Origin: Apostichopus japonicus
Lineage: Eukaryota > Echinodermata > Holothuroidea > Aspidochirotida > Stichopodidae
Assembly: GCF_037975245.1 (NCBI RefSeq)
Contig: NC_092577.1
Location: 33,066,398-33,130,397 of the forward strand
Length of the DNA stretch: 64,000 bases
Direction of reading: 5' to 3'
The notes beneath the pieces are model-generated. The model made no database searches and was not told where the DNA came from. It saw nothing but the letters and a program-made list of their open reading frames with translations. Below, piece by piece: positions 26,501 to 37,817 of the stretch. How positions within the stretch are numbered: the stretch's first letter is position 1; each line of letters opens with the position of its first letter. Both the position numbers and the translations under genes were made by a program.

Positions 26501-29500
26501 TAACATTTTACTCCTTGGATTTCAATTCTTTTGTCATTCTATGTCCTCTGCTGCAGTCCTTTAAATAGTTAACCCTTGGGACTGTGCACTACTTGAGACA
26601 CTCATGCCACTCTGATAAATGCTTTGTGTTCAATCAACAGGAAACGGTGGTTGTTATCGGGGCCGGAGCAGCCGGGCTGGCCGCTGCCCGTCATCTAAAC
26701 AACTTCAACCACAAAGTCATCGTCCTAGAAGCGAGAAACCGCATCGGCGGGAGGGTCTGGGACGTTGACGACAAGTCAACAGTGGTCGGAAGAGGGGCGC
26801 AGATAATTAATGGCTGTATTAATAATCCTTTCATGATGATGTGTGAACAGGTTTGTGTTTTTCTCACTTTGTAGTAATGTTTGCTGTTTTTTTCTTTGCG
26901 AAGGGGGAGTAGTGGGTGATGGTGGGGAAGGTTGAGTTGTGCATATTTCTTCATTGGGTAGCCTATTCCTCATAACTGTGGGTTGTATTTCTTTATTGGA
27001 TAGCCTATTCCTCTTAACTGTGGGTTGTATTTCATTATTGGATAGCCTATGCCTCTTAACTGTGGGTCGACATGTTTCTTTATTGGATAGCCTATGCCTC
27101 TTAACTGCGGGTTGTAACAACTCAGTGAAAGGAGAGTGTGTGGGTCTGTTTGGTAACAACAGAATGAATAGCGGCTACACTTATTGAATATATATGGAAA
27201 GGGTTGGTAAAGAGAAAGTAATTAGAAACAAAGCTAATGAGATAGTAAGAAGAAATTAGGTCAAAGAAAATTATGTTGGACATTTGGTTGGTAATTAGGT
27301 TGAAAATTAGGTTGATAATTAGAAACATTTCAGGAGATGCATCTGTCAACTCAATATTTCAACAATATTTCCTTCATCCATTTGTTTTAAAAAATACATT
27401 ATACACATATAATTGAATAAGTTAAATAATAAAAATATATAGTTTGTGAAAGGTATTGTTCTAAGAAGCCTCAGGGCACTTTCATGCTGGAAAGGGAAAA
27501 AGTAAAAAAAGGAATAAGAAATAAGAAATTGTTTTTACTTAACAGAATGAATGCAACACAAATACCTATGTCACGATACATAAACAATACTAACACTTGT
27601 AAAGCTTTGCTCATGGAAGGTTGTTTATTAGTGAAGAGAAATATTATATTTAATATTTAATACCAACATGCTAAAGAATATTTCTCCAAATAGATGACTT
27701 TTCTCCCGATAATGTGACTTCTGTAAAGTAAGTAAAGAATGACAGATGGCCAACTTGGACCAGTCTGGCTTAATTATAAACTGCCAGTTGCTGTGTCTGT
27801 GTTTGGAAATTTTGAAAATGTTGCAAGTGCTTATTTTATCTCCCTTCGTTCCGTTTTCTTCAGGCCGGGTTTGAAGTACAAGAACTTCATCACCGTTGCA
27901 TGCTGGTGGAAGACGGCGGGCAATTGGTGGATTCTACCTCAGATAAAAAAGTGGACTTTCATTTCAATGCAATGCTGGATGCTGTAGCAGAATGGCGGAG
28001 AGACAAAAAACTCAGCGAGGACGTACCGTTAGGGAGTGAGTTACCCCCCCCACCCCAAATGTATGGAAAGAGTACTGTCTTGTGTGCAGGTTTAGGATCC
28101 ATTAAGTTTCAAGCTAGGACTATCTTCAGGCAGGGGTGTTAAGGGATGTTCAGGTGCTCAGCTAGTAGTTGGTGGCAGGGGGGGGGGGCAAGGGTGGGGG
28201 CTGGTGGGGATTGATGGAGAGAGTGTTGATACCTGAGTAGGACAAAGATTAAGTATAAGGTAAAAGTACTGTAACAAAATTGTTTATATCTCTCTTTGCT
28301 CCCCAATGATTGGGAACAGTTAGGAATGGCTTAACTATTTGGATTGGAAGAAAAAGGTGGGTGTTTGGTGGGAAGGGTGGGGAGGGTGGGTGTTTGGTGG
28401 GAAGGGTGGGGAGGGTGGGTGGCGTAGGGTGGGAAAATGAGTAGGGTGGGAAAATGAGTAGTTTGAGCCTCATTATCGGAATCTTAAAAACCTAGAGAAA
28501 TTACTTTTGGCAGGGTGTAGCAATTTTAGACTATTCCACTTATATTTGGGAGATTATGCAGGTCAACTGCAAGTTTAATACTACAAAGAAAAAATATATA
28601 TATATATATAAAAGTAAAGGAACATCAATCATGTGACATTTATTATTGTCACATTACGCATCACATCGTAAAAATGAATTACTTTGGAAAACGTTTGCGG
28701 TGAGTCAATTCAACAGGTTATGCATAACCCGATTTTAACATTCTTTTGTCCTTTTGTAGAAAAGCTCTTGGAGATGCATAAAACCTTCCAAGATGAGACG
28801 GATGCCACATTTACCTCCTTAGAGGAGAGGCTACTCCAGTTTCACATCAGCAATTTAGAGTATGCCTGCGGTAGTCACCTCACCAATGTAAGCCATTTCA
28901 GTTCTTCTGCAGTATTTCTTTGTCATATTTCTGTCGTTGAGACAGTTTCACATTATTGTTTTTTTCTAGTATATACCTCTGGTAGCCGTGTCTCTAACTA
29001 AGACTACAATTATTTAGTCTATACTTGTACTTGTATTCTAGCATAGCTCCCTGAACTTGCCTTTATAATGCAATACATGACCATGTGGAATGTGTAAATA
29101 TTAACACCCTCTGATACTTGTAGTAAGTCTGAACTTGTATTCTAGCATAGCTCCCTCTACTGGTCTCCACTGGTATTCAGTAACGCATTACATGATCATG
29201 TGGAAAGCGTCAATATTAACACCCTCTGATACTTGTCATAAGTCTGTACTTGTATTCTAGCATAGCTCTCTCCACTTGTCTCTACTGGTATTCAGTAACG
29301 CACTACATGACGATGTGGAATGTGTAAATATTAACACCCCTTGATACTTGTAATAAGTCTGTACTTGTATTCTAGCATAGCTCCCTCTACTAGTCTCTAC
29401 AGGTATTCAGTAACGCACTACATGACCATGTGGAAAGAGTCAATATTAACACCGCTGATACTTGTAGTAAGTCTGTACTTGTATTCTAGCATAGCTCCCT

Positions 29501-32500
29501 TTACTCATCTCCACTGGTATTCAATAACACACTATGACTATGTGGTATGTGTCAATATTAACACCCCACAATAAATCATTCTTTGTTCTTATGGGGTTCT
29601 GATCGTTCATTAAGTTGACGCTCAACAGTCGTTCAACTTCTTCTTCACGACTGCAAGGTCAAGTCAGGTCGCGTTCAGTCAGTCAGTGTTCTGCGGCCAG
29701 CCATAGGGTCACAAGCATTTCGATTCTCAATGATCACAAGCCCACATTTGTTTGCCCCCCCCCCACAGGTGTCGTCGCTCCACTGGGATCAGAACGAAGC
29801 CTTTGCGCAGTTCGCAGGAGATCACGTGCTGCTCAGTCGAGGTTACAGCGCAATCTTAGAGAAGCTCAGCTCGGGACTCGACGTGAGGATGAACCAAGAA
29901 GTGAAGACTATCAACCACTCAAACAGTCAGCTAATCGTCAAAACAAAACAGGGACTAGAACTGAAATGTTCAAGGGTAAGTCTTTAATTTTCCATAAAAC
30001 TTTTGACCTTTGACCTGACCAAACACATTATCGTGGTAATTTTTGTGGATAGAGATGGTCATTTCTGTGGAAGGAAAATTGTGGGATGTGGTAGTAACAT
30101 TTAAAAAACTTTCTTTGCTTGGTGGTTCTTTGCCTTCGCCACTTCACTATCACTTTAATAATAACAGGCATCAGCAAAATTTGACTTCGAAGTTACAGAT
30201 TTGAGACTGTTTCTGCTCTCTCACAAGTGTTTCCTTCTTTGCAGGTCATCGTCACATTACCGCTTTCACTTTTGCAAGAAGGTCGGATAACGTTCGAGCC
30301 CTCGTTGCCATCAGAAAAGACCAAAGCGATTTACGCTCTTGGAGCTGGGATCACGGAGAAGGTGAGAAAGTAGCTCATAAAATACAACTGATCAGAATTA
30401 TGTTAAATATTGGTGGATGAAATTTTTGTGAAGGGGCTTGGGATGCAAATTAGCCAACCAGGCATGCAGGTACTGTTTCTGTTCCTGGTAAAGTTTACAT
30501 AAACCTACGTGTTACGCATATCTCGTCAATATGATGCCTTCTGGCGTGACAATCAAATTTCTACACAGCAGTTACAAACTTTGGCCTTAGCCGAAACAAA
30601 CTCATAATTTACGTGCCTCACTTTTCAGGCAGTGAAAATGAAAATGAAAGTGTAGAACAGTTAAGTTTTCAGGTTTGGCAAAACATGACACATAGTGGAA
30701 CATGTGCACCATGGCAACCTAACTGTAAAGGTTTACTATTGAAGCACTCTAAACTGAAATGTATTCTAAGATTAAATTAACAATTAGAAAATGTGAGTAC
30801 CACTGACTATATATTCAACTGTACTGCTGTACTGTGTACAGGGATGTGCCCACGCTGGGCAGCACTGGGCGGCCCCGCCCAGCACTAAAACTTACCACCC
30901 AGCACTGTCTTAAAAATCGTGAATCCCGCCCAGCACTATTATCATCTAAAATCCCGACATTCGTAACATTATATTCAACATAAATTGGGCCACATGTATC
31001 CTTGATTCCCCCCATTTGTCAAATTCACGTAAACACAGGTGTGGAGATATGGAGTAGGCGTGGCTTTAATCTGCAGCATGCAGTATCACACTACACTAGC
31101 TCTGTATACAACTTCAAAAATCAAAAAATGTCAACCCTCCCCTTAGACCCCTCCCCCAGGACGGCGATCAGTATACCCGGCACTCAGGAAATCCTGGGCA
31201 CATCTCTGTGTGTATAGTGCTGTTGCTTGTATTCTGTGTCCATCATGGAATATAGAAGGCACTTAAATATTGACACAGATACATATTTGTCATATTCTAT
31301 GCTTTTCAAGTTTAAGATAAAACTTGACCTCTACTACTAATAAAATTTCCTAATTCCGCATCATTCATAAAACAGAAATGAAATTGAAGCACTTTTGTCA
31401 TATATTGGAATTAATTGACCCGTAATATCTGATCGATTTAAACACTTACCATCTGATTAATTTATACTTTATATTTATTTTTTGTATATTTATAGGTGAT
31501 ATTAGAGTTTCCTATCAGATTTTGGTCAGATAGAGTCCAAGGGACTGAATATTTTGGAAGACTTCCTACCTCAGCCAAGGACCGAGGGTTCTTCTCTGTC
31601 TTCTACGATATGACTGGAAACGTAAGGAACAGATATTCTGTTAATATTGCGTCCACAAACATTTCAGAGAGTGAACAAAAAAACTACTTTACTACTGCAA
31701 AAAAAACCTGTGAATGGGTGCCAAGAAAGAAGGCGACCTGACATTTTGATCCTAGCAGGATCTTCTTCAAAGGCAATACTGAAACGAAAACAGGAAGGGG
31801 GAGACATTGAATCAGAAAAATGGAAAGACAACTAAAGCAGACCATGAAACAATGAATGAAAATGAAATTGAATATTTCAGACGAGTTTATTTATATATAT
31901 TACAAAAGGTGATACAAATAAAGTAAAATAACATGCTTATTGTTTACTTTTGACAGTTTTGACAAATTTACATTTATTGACCATTTGGCTGTTATAAAAA
32001 TTGTTTTTCCTTTTAAAAAAACCGTTAGGGATAAATCGAAAGCAATTTAAATAGTGGCTGTGTCAGTTGTCATGAATTGATGTGAATTTTGCCAGTATCT
32101 TTTCTCATGCTCACACATTGCGATAATAAGCAGGCTAATTGAGGTCATGTGACAGAAAGCTCCAATGAGAGATAACTTTTAACCTTGTCTATTAAAAAGC
32201 GTGACATTTCTACCAACAAGCTTCACAAACTGACAGTAGGACTAGAACAAAACTTGGCACAGGTTTTTTGTTATAAAGAAATTCACAAATTTAAGATTTT
32301 TAGTCACCTATTAATTCTCTTCACTGTCTGACATGTTTGTAGGAAGATAAGTAGAGCGGGTTCATATTGATCACGTATTAATTCTCGTCACTGTCTGTCA
32401 TGTTTGTAGGAATATAAGAAGAGCGGGTTCATATTGATCACGTATTAATTCTCTTCACTGTCTGTCATGTTTGCAGGAAGATAAGAAAAGCGGGTTCATA

Positions 32501-34718
32501 TTGATCACGTATTAATTCTCTTCACTGTCTGACATGTTTGTAGGAAGATAAGAAGAGCGGGTTCATATTGATGTCCGTCATCAGTGGAGAAGCCGCAGAG
32601 GAGATGAAATCCATGACAACCGAAGACATCGTCTCAAAATGCATGACATACCTGAGGGGATTGTTTCCAAATCAGGTAATATGACCCGCCAACCTTCTAC
32701 ATGAATATACACCAATAAAGAATGCTCTCGCGTACCGAAAGCATTCTTTTCAGTAACAACGACTGGAAATGGATTAAGTCAAAATCAGATTTTGTATCCA
32801 GGAGATGCCACCACCTCTTTAATCATCGTCATATATATCTGTTTAAAGGGTGTTAAGACTCGCGCAAAAGAAACGTCTAATGCCGGTAATCTGACCTAGT
32901 TTCAAATGAGGTGTAACAGAAGTGTTAGACACCACCATCGATCCCAGAAAATACGCCCACATTTTGCTACCTTCGGTAATTAGACACTAGTGTACAGTCA
33001 GTACATACAGCTGCGGTCAATACCCACAGCACAGTGTACAAACAATACAGCGATGGACATCTCAGGTCCAGCTAAAGATAACAAGGTATCACGTTTCATT
33101 ACTGTCTGCATTTTGTAGCGACAAGCAGAAAACTTCACTTGCAAGCAACAGAAAGTTAACTTTCCCAGAGCGCCACACACGGTTTGGGGCGAGTCTTCAA
33201 TGCCTTTAAGCAAGAGAGCCTGCCATTTCGATCTCAGCGGGGTCTTCTTCAAAGGCAAACAGTTCTTGCCTACGAAGATGGGCAGGATAGCAATTTCAGG
33301 CCCTCTTATGTATAAATTTGACCTGCACAGTGCTATTTTGCAGTAGATTAGCCGTTTCTTAACATTGTTTTTTCCCCTCTTTGACATAGATATCTGTGGG
33401 ATATGTGGTCGTTTCTTACTGAGGAGGAGATAGTGGGGAAAAGTTGTGAACAAAATAGGAGGCACTTTAGAGGGCGCCAGGAGTATAGGATATGTCAATG
33501 GCTTAGGTTTTAGTACTTTTAATGAAGTTTAAAGAAAGAAACGAAACATGTCCCGATTTTCCTGTAATCTATGTGATGTGTATTTCTATATTTTGCTTCC
33601 TTTCGAGGCCAAATATTAATTACATGGGGAGGTCGTCAAGTTGATAATGAGGAAATATATTTAGAGCAAGCTTGTAATTGGAACAGTTTAAAAATAATTT
33701 ATTCATATTCCTCTTCTCATCAGCTTTATTGCCTGCTCAATGATTTGTACAAAATCTTTGTAGTATTTCTTCTTTCACCAAGTGGTTGTAATAAGCTTAT
33801 AGTTAGCCCCATGCAGACAATAACACCATCTGCCTGGATTCTAATATGCAAATTAGTCTAGTTACATATAGTATGAAGCCGTTGTAGGGATAGGTCTCAC
33901 TAGGACGAGTACCCTTTCTCTCTGTTTTTTAAAAATTTTTTAAGGAAATTTCTTCTCCCCAAATTTTTCCTTTATATTAGGAAAGGTAAAGTAGGCTGGG
34001 TGTAGAGGTCAAAATTATATGAAAATATTTGCGGCATATAGTAGTGAGTTTAACTCTTCAACGATTGTTTTTAAGGTTTACAATTTCCCTTCTGCAAAAG
34101 TCTGTTGTGACATGAATGAAAACAGAATGTTTTGCACTCGTGTAAATGTTTTGCACTTGTGTCCTTACTTTCTGCAGAGTGTACCTGAACCGACAAAGTC
34201 TTACGTCACAGAATGGTACAAAGATTCCTTCAGTAAAATGTCCTACAGCTACATCAAACCAGGAGGCTCGGGAGAGGTCTACGAGACTTTAGCCGATTCG
34301 GTGAACGATAGAGTGTTCTTTGCTGGAGAGGTGAGAATAAATGTCTAAAGGTTCATCTGTTAGTAGGCGATAATACTTGAATGTTTAAGTGTCACTAATC
34401 TATTTTTGTTCATATTCTGGATTCTGTATAAAGGATAGTTAAGAGCCTTTGGAGGTCAATTTCTAAATTCCTTCACTAATTTAAATATCTTCGATATATT
34501 AATATCAATGTTCCAGTTCTGATTTTATGAATTATATCTTGTAGGCTTTCTATCGACATGTCTGTTACCCGATATCATCGTTGCCGTTGTGATACCCTTT
34601 ATTTTCTTTTTTGATCTGGATCTAATTTCAGGCAACAAACAGACAGTTTCCGCAGACAGTAACCGGAGCCTACCTGAGTGGAATCCGAGAAGCCACAAAG
34701 ATCATGGAAATCACATAA
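20570..34718 (+). CDS. KDM1B: Lysine-specific histone demethylase 1B (LSD2), FAD-dependent
   Basis: Coding exons: 20570-20820, 22018-22107, 22751-22973, 23841-24030, 24607-24791, 25396-25572, 26641-26850, 27864-28035, 28760-28887, 29769-29975, 30245-30361, 31496-31621, 32544-32675, 34178-34330 and 34632-34718 (stop TAA). They sum to 2448 nt (815 aa; human LSD2 is about 822), all GT-AG and frame-consistent. Domain order is C4H2C2 zinc finger, CW zinc finger, SWIRM, then amine oxidase, the order that separates LSD2 from LSD1. Known chemistry of the family is oxidative removal of methyl groups from mono- and dimethyl H3K4 in the nucleus, using FAD and oxygen. The start [12 protein letters not shown] follows a -3 A; earlier GTG-started frames are not real starts. 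Nothing in the catalytic part is broken. Introns are unusually rich in minisatellites and mobile elements. Confidence 0.96.
20975..21365. repeat. 47-bp minisatellite, about 8 copies
   Basis: The repeated unit contains ATGTTACTGGTTGATGCTGT, GTAAC and CTAAGTCTAGGCCTA. Unit starts fall near 20979, 21030, 21084, 21131, 21180, 21227, 21273 and 21320. The last five intervals are 46-49 bp. Confidence 0.9.
21275..21571 (-). pseudogene. Truncated piggyBac-type transposase N-terminus
   Basis: An ATG at 21571 opens [17 protein letters not shown], followed by a strongly acidic, serine-rich stretch ([23 protein letters not shown]) and a basic RSKKRPRLR. The frame then runs into the 47-bp minisatellite and stops at 98 aa. 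An acidic, disordered N-terminus is typical of piggyBac transposases. The catalytic DDD region is absent. Assignment rests mainly on the flanking termini. Confidence 0.5.
22424..22540 (+). mobile_element. tRNA-derived SINE head, family C
   Basis: A box GCCAAGTGGTTAGG, an anticodon-like arm CCGC-ATATAAA-GCGG, and B box GGATTCGAATCC are in tRNA order and spacing. The acceptor stem does not close, so it is a SINE head rather than a tRNA gene. A truncated relative is at 11292-11325. The 3' limit is uncertain. Confidence 0.65.
24607..25572 (+). other. KDM1B: KDM1B SWIRM domain (coding exons 5-6)
   Basis: Residues about 252-372 read [44 protein letters not shown] and [13 protein letters not shown], matching the SWIRM region of LSD2. 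In LSD2 this domain packs on the oxidase and the zinc-finger module and has no DNA-binding helix role (established). The exon junctions (phase 1 in, phase 0 out) agree with translation. Confidence 0.88.
25690..26520. repeat. 31-32-bp minisatellite grading into longer degenerate repeats
   Basis: From about 25725 to 26110 the unit AAACTGTGGATTGCAACACT plus TTCAACATATT recurs roughly twelve times. From 26200 to 26400 a longer unit of about 60 bp containing TGCTTTCAACAT, ATGTATTG and TACTCAA recurs. It fills the KDM1B intron before the FAD-binding exon. Confidence 0.85.
26945..27117. repeat. 42-45-bp minisatellite, 4 copies
   Basis: The unit TATTGGATAGCCTATTCCTC, TTAACTGTGGGTTGTATTTC is repeated with GCCTAT at 26961, 27003, 27045 and 27090. 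It is intronic in KDM1B. Confidence 0.9.
28355..28465 (+). repeat. G-rich tandem repeats
   Basis: A 29-bp unit (GTGTTTGGTGGGAAGGGTGG) occurs twice from 28361, followed by two copies of an 18-bp unit (AGGGTGGGAAAATGAGT). The plus strand has repeated GGG runs that could form a G-quadruplex in the nascent RNA or DNA (inference). Confidence 0.8.
29025..29575. repeat. 115-bp minisatellite, about 5 copies
   Basis: Units begin with CTTGTATTCTAGCATAGCTC near 29030, 29133, 29248, 29362 and 29477. The unit also contains GTATTCAGTAACGCA, ACATGACCATGTGG and ATATTAACACC. It lies in the KDM1B intron before coding exon 10. Confidence 0.9.
31738..31775 (-). other. Hammerhead-like hairpin motif, copy 1
   Basis: The minus strand reads TTGAAGA, then the palindrome GATCCTGCTAGGATC, then AAAATGTC. 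It is the same motif as at 33219 and 41994. The GAAA box has mutated to AAAA. See the findings for the ribozyme comparison. Confidence 0.45.
32311..32572 (+). repeat. 67-bp tandem repeat duplicating the KDM1B exon 13 splice acceptor
   Basis: Four successive units carry TTAATTCTCTTCACTGTCTG, CATGTTTGTAG and GAAGATAAGAAGAGCGGG. The AG-exon junctions fall at 32343, 32410, 32477 and 32544, exactly 67 bp apart. The last is the real acceptor. Each upstream copy holds about 38 bp of intron end and 29 bp of exon start. Confidence 0.95.
32843..33209 (+). mobile_element. TTAA-bounded MITE, family M1 copy 2
   Basis: A 367-bp copy of the 2142-2509 element. The right terminus is intact (GAGTCTTCAATGCCTTTAA). 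The left terminus is mutated (TTAAAGGGTGTTAAGACTCG). It lies in the KDM1B intron between coding exons 13 and 14 and directly abuts the hammerhead-like motif at 33219. Confidence 0.85.
33219..33257 (-). other. Hammerhead-like hairpin motif, copy 2
   Basis: The minus strand reads TTTGAAGAAG, an imperfect hairpin around ACCCCGCTGAGAT, then CGAAATGGCAGG. The GAAA box is intact; the hairpin stem is degenerate. Confidence 0.4.
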
Positions 34719-35220
34719 AAAGACCCCAAAAATGATGTCACGGCCGACACAACGGCCTTCCTCCCATAGATACCAGCATCGTCAGGAATTGCCCTGAAGA
34801 TCCTGTTAGCTGACGGAGGGTCGCTCAGTCCAGTAGACACGTCAGTTCAGTATTAGAAGCCATTCCCACTGTCGTAAGAACAGCTGGTTTTGTTCCATTA
34901 TTTCAATGATCTGAGCACAAAATAACTTATTTTTGATTCCTTGTCATAGGCAGGAGGAAACGAAACGATAGTTACTGTGTGTGTGTGTGTGTAACAGGCA
35001 TGAGCTTTTTCCGCGAATTCGTGGAATATCCGTGATTTCTTTTCTACCTCGGGGACAAAAACTATTATCCTAACACACTGTAGCATACGCAAACTGGAGC
35101 CTATACCGCACTTTTTGCAAAGTTCTGTGATTTTTGTTTTACCCCAGGCTCATCCCTGGTGTAAGTATGCCCATGCTTGTAAAGACAGTAACTAAATAAA
35201 GTACAGGATGTTTGAACTTG
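34719..35220 (+). other. KDM1B 3' UTR
   Basis: This is non-coding sequence from the stop codon to just past the poly(A) signal AATAAA at 35195-35200. It includes a short GT run at 34977-34992. Confidence 0.6.
35195..35200 (+). terminator. Poly(A) signal of KDM1B
   Basis: AATAAA about 480 bp after the KDM1B stop codon, the first canonical hexamer on this strand after the stop. Confidence 0.6.
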
Positions 35221-35476
35221 GTGAATTGCATGTATGTATACAAGACTTATTGTAATGAATGAAAGAACACTATTGTTTTTAGGGAGGTCAAATGTTATTT
35301 GGGGTCGATGGGTCAAAGTGTGAAAACCTTGCAAACATGATAACTCTAAAAAGTAAAGTTTAGATGAAACGTCAGACTCGATGTTTAGGTTTCACACTAG
35401 CGTACATTAGTGCAAGAGAATCTTAGCGATAAATTCCTGTTAAGAGTAGTCATAGGTTGAAACTCCTTTGTGCCGC

Positions 35477-36054
35477 TTAAAGGATTGGTTCAGGTGTTTG
35501 ACATGACTATTTTGTATGAAAGAGCACAAAAAGACAAAAAGAACAGGGATAAAACTACCATGATAGCATGCTCTGTTAAGGAGATATGACACTTTGAAAA
35601 TATCAAAATTTCTTTGAAAACGACTGGTGTAGAAAGACTTACTGTGAGGGTGTGACGTCACATCCTCACTTCCTTAACATTTGTGTATATATTTCTTTAA
35701 AAATTATTTACATTTTTTAACACATTTGGAAATAATATAATCAAAAATTCTTCAGATGTTTAATCTCAAATACTTCCTTTGACAAATATGAGATCTCCTG
35801 ACATATCTTTTGGTTGAAAGTCATGAAATCTCACAAAATATTTAGAGAAAAAAACAAAGACTTTTCAGGAATGTGAGGATGTGACATCACAGCTAGTCAG
35901 ATTTCAGCAATTTCTACACAATCTGATAAAACTTTACACTTGAATATCTCTTTAACCGAAAAACATATTTGAACAGTTTCTTCACCATTGTGTTTCTTTT
36001 ATTGTCCTCTTTCATATAACATAAACATGTATGACAACTGAACCAATCCTTTAA
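35477..36054. mobile_element. TTAA-bounded MITE, family M3
   Basis: A 578-bp element with a 17-bp perfect inverted repeat, TTAAAGGATTGGTTCAG at the left and its reverse complement ending at 36054. Imperfect pairing continues for about 40 more bases (CATG.. and TATGAAAGAG blocks). It has no open frame of interest. Confidence 0.85.
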
Positions 36055-37377
36055 AGTTCAGTATTCTCATCAAGAACAGAGTTTGTTGGACTGGTGTTTG
36101 ACAAAATGATAAGTGAAAAATCTGTTTGCTTTCTGAACCAGATAGCAGCACTCTATTTTTTTAAACAATTCACAATTGAATGAAACCATTCTTTTGAACT
36201 TTTCAGTACGAATAATAATAAATTTGTTTCATTTCATGTCGTCATCATAAGGAATTTTATAAAAGATTAATGAAACTATTTCAAAATGAGTTATAAGTTC
36301 TGGTCAGCGCAGGCAAACTTGAAACTTTCAAATTCAACGACAGGGTTTGATTACTTCCATCAGATACTTTGCTCTTCGGTTTCATAGGAAGAACTGCGGT
36401 TTGCCCACCTCCCCCCCCCCCCCCCTCCAGGCCCAAAGAAGTCAATTTAAATGGTACCAAAGAATTGTTAGATTCTTTAGTCAAAAAAAGAATAGAAAAA
36501 AAAGAGAGATTTCTTACATTTCATCTCATATTTTTTATTAATTTCTTAGAAAAATGTTTAGACCAATGTAGACAAACTTGAAATACTTTTGAAAGTCTCA
36601 AATTTTTAGACATAACAGTTTGACTATTTCATCAAATTCTTGTAAGGTGTAGGAAAAGTAAAAAAAATCTAAAATTTGGAAACACTGAAATTCTTGCACT
36701 TGTCGCTTTGTGCGAGGAAGTTTCATAGGTTAGAAAACCAGTTTGATTTTCTCCGAAATGGGAAAAATAAATGCCCAGCTGGATATGATAATTCATACAG
36801 GAACCTTAAGCCAGCAGCCACACACACTCCCAGCAATCCAACTCTAATCAACAGTCTTGACCTAGTCTTCAATTGTCCTGAAGATCCCCCCTATCCTCCC
36901 CCCCCCCCGTACTTTCAACAGAACACCAACACACTGCCCTACTGATAAGAGCACACAACGGCTGTTTGCTGTTTTTTAAAGACGGGAATCTCGTTAAGGT
37001 CATGTGCAAAAATGTATTTCTCTGTGATTGGTTACAGTTGTTAAAACTGCGCATTCGTGTTAGTGAACAGCAGCACACTGCCGAACTGCCTGCAAGTCAG
37101 GAAAACTTCTACAAACGTTCAATTTTAAAAAATTAACTGAATGTTAGGAGGATAAGTGTGGTTTTTTAATAACTCTTTGCAAGTTTTTCTATTTCAAAAA
37201 GGTTTGGAGCAAGTATAGAATGTAAATGCCCTTCTGAGTCAACCAATAGGGTCATTTTTATCTGGAGTAAGAAATGGAATAAATTTTCAAAATTCATTTT
37301 ACCCAATACTAGCATTGGAATATCGACTGACAGTTTGCATCTGTTCCATATTTCACTTTTAGTGCAATTGGATAACT

Positions 37378-37491
37378 CCAGATACAACATAAAACTTATT
37401 AGGAACTCATTAGACTTTTATGGCCTCAAATGAACCAGATACAACATAAAACTTATTAGGAACTCATTAGACTTTTATGGCCTCAAATGAA
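37378..37491. repeat. Exact 57-bp tandem duplication
   Basis: The unit starting CCAGATACAACATAAAACTT at 37378 is repeated without change from 37435. Confidence 0.95.
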
Positions 37492-37700
37492 ATGTTTACA
37501 ATACATTACAAATTTGGCAAAGGACAAGTGATGTTGAATGTGTTCTGTTGTTTATATGAAGTTAAAAGAACGAGTCTTGGATTTGCTGTTAGAGTTTTAT
37601 AAATCAATTGCTTAAATATTGATACTTTTTAAGTCTACAGCGAGGAGCCAACGTCATTGGCTCTGAAACCTTAAAGGAGCACTCCAGACTTTGAGCATAA

Positions 37701-37817
37701 TTTAAAGGTGATAATTATGAAAACCCTCAAATATTGGTATAGAAACAAAAAAATATCACTCAAATATTTCTTTTTTGTCCTAGATTGTAAAATATCAAAA
37801 TAATATCACCCTTTAAA
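37701..37817. mobile_element. Small inverted-repeat element
   Basis: TTTAAAGGTGATA at 37701 is mirrored by TATCACCCTTTAAA ending at 37817, with one base inserted. The 117-bp interior is AT-rich. It may be a minimal MITE related to the other TTAAAGG elements, or the interior of a larger one starting TTAAAGGAGCACTCC at about 37672. Confidence 0.45.

Larger units (their letters stand above)
26641..34718 (+). other. KDM1B: KDM1B amine oxidase domain (coding exons 7-15)
   Basis: It begins with the FAD Rossmann motif [17 protein letters not shown] (GxGxxG at residues 379-384). It continues through RIGGRVWD and [14 protein letters not shown], and [10 protein letters not shown]. The GAGITEK segment ends at residue 650, where K650 is at the position of the catalytic flavin-proximal lysine of the family (inferred by alignment). 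It ends with [10 protein letters not shown] and [20 protein letters not shown], the C-terminal FAD contact. Confidence 0.92.

Noticed and set aside
29025-29575. CRISPR-like direct repeats
   Set aside because: Contiguous 115-bp minisatellite without spacers in a eukaryotic intron.
32998-33498. 166-aa minus-strand open frame
   Set aside because: It spans MITE M1 and a repeat motif; no recognisable domain.
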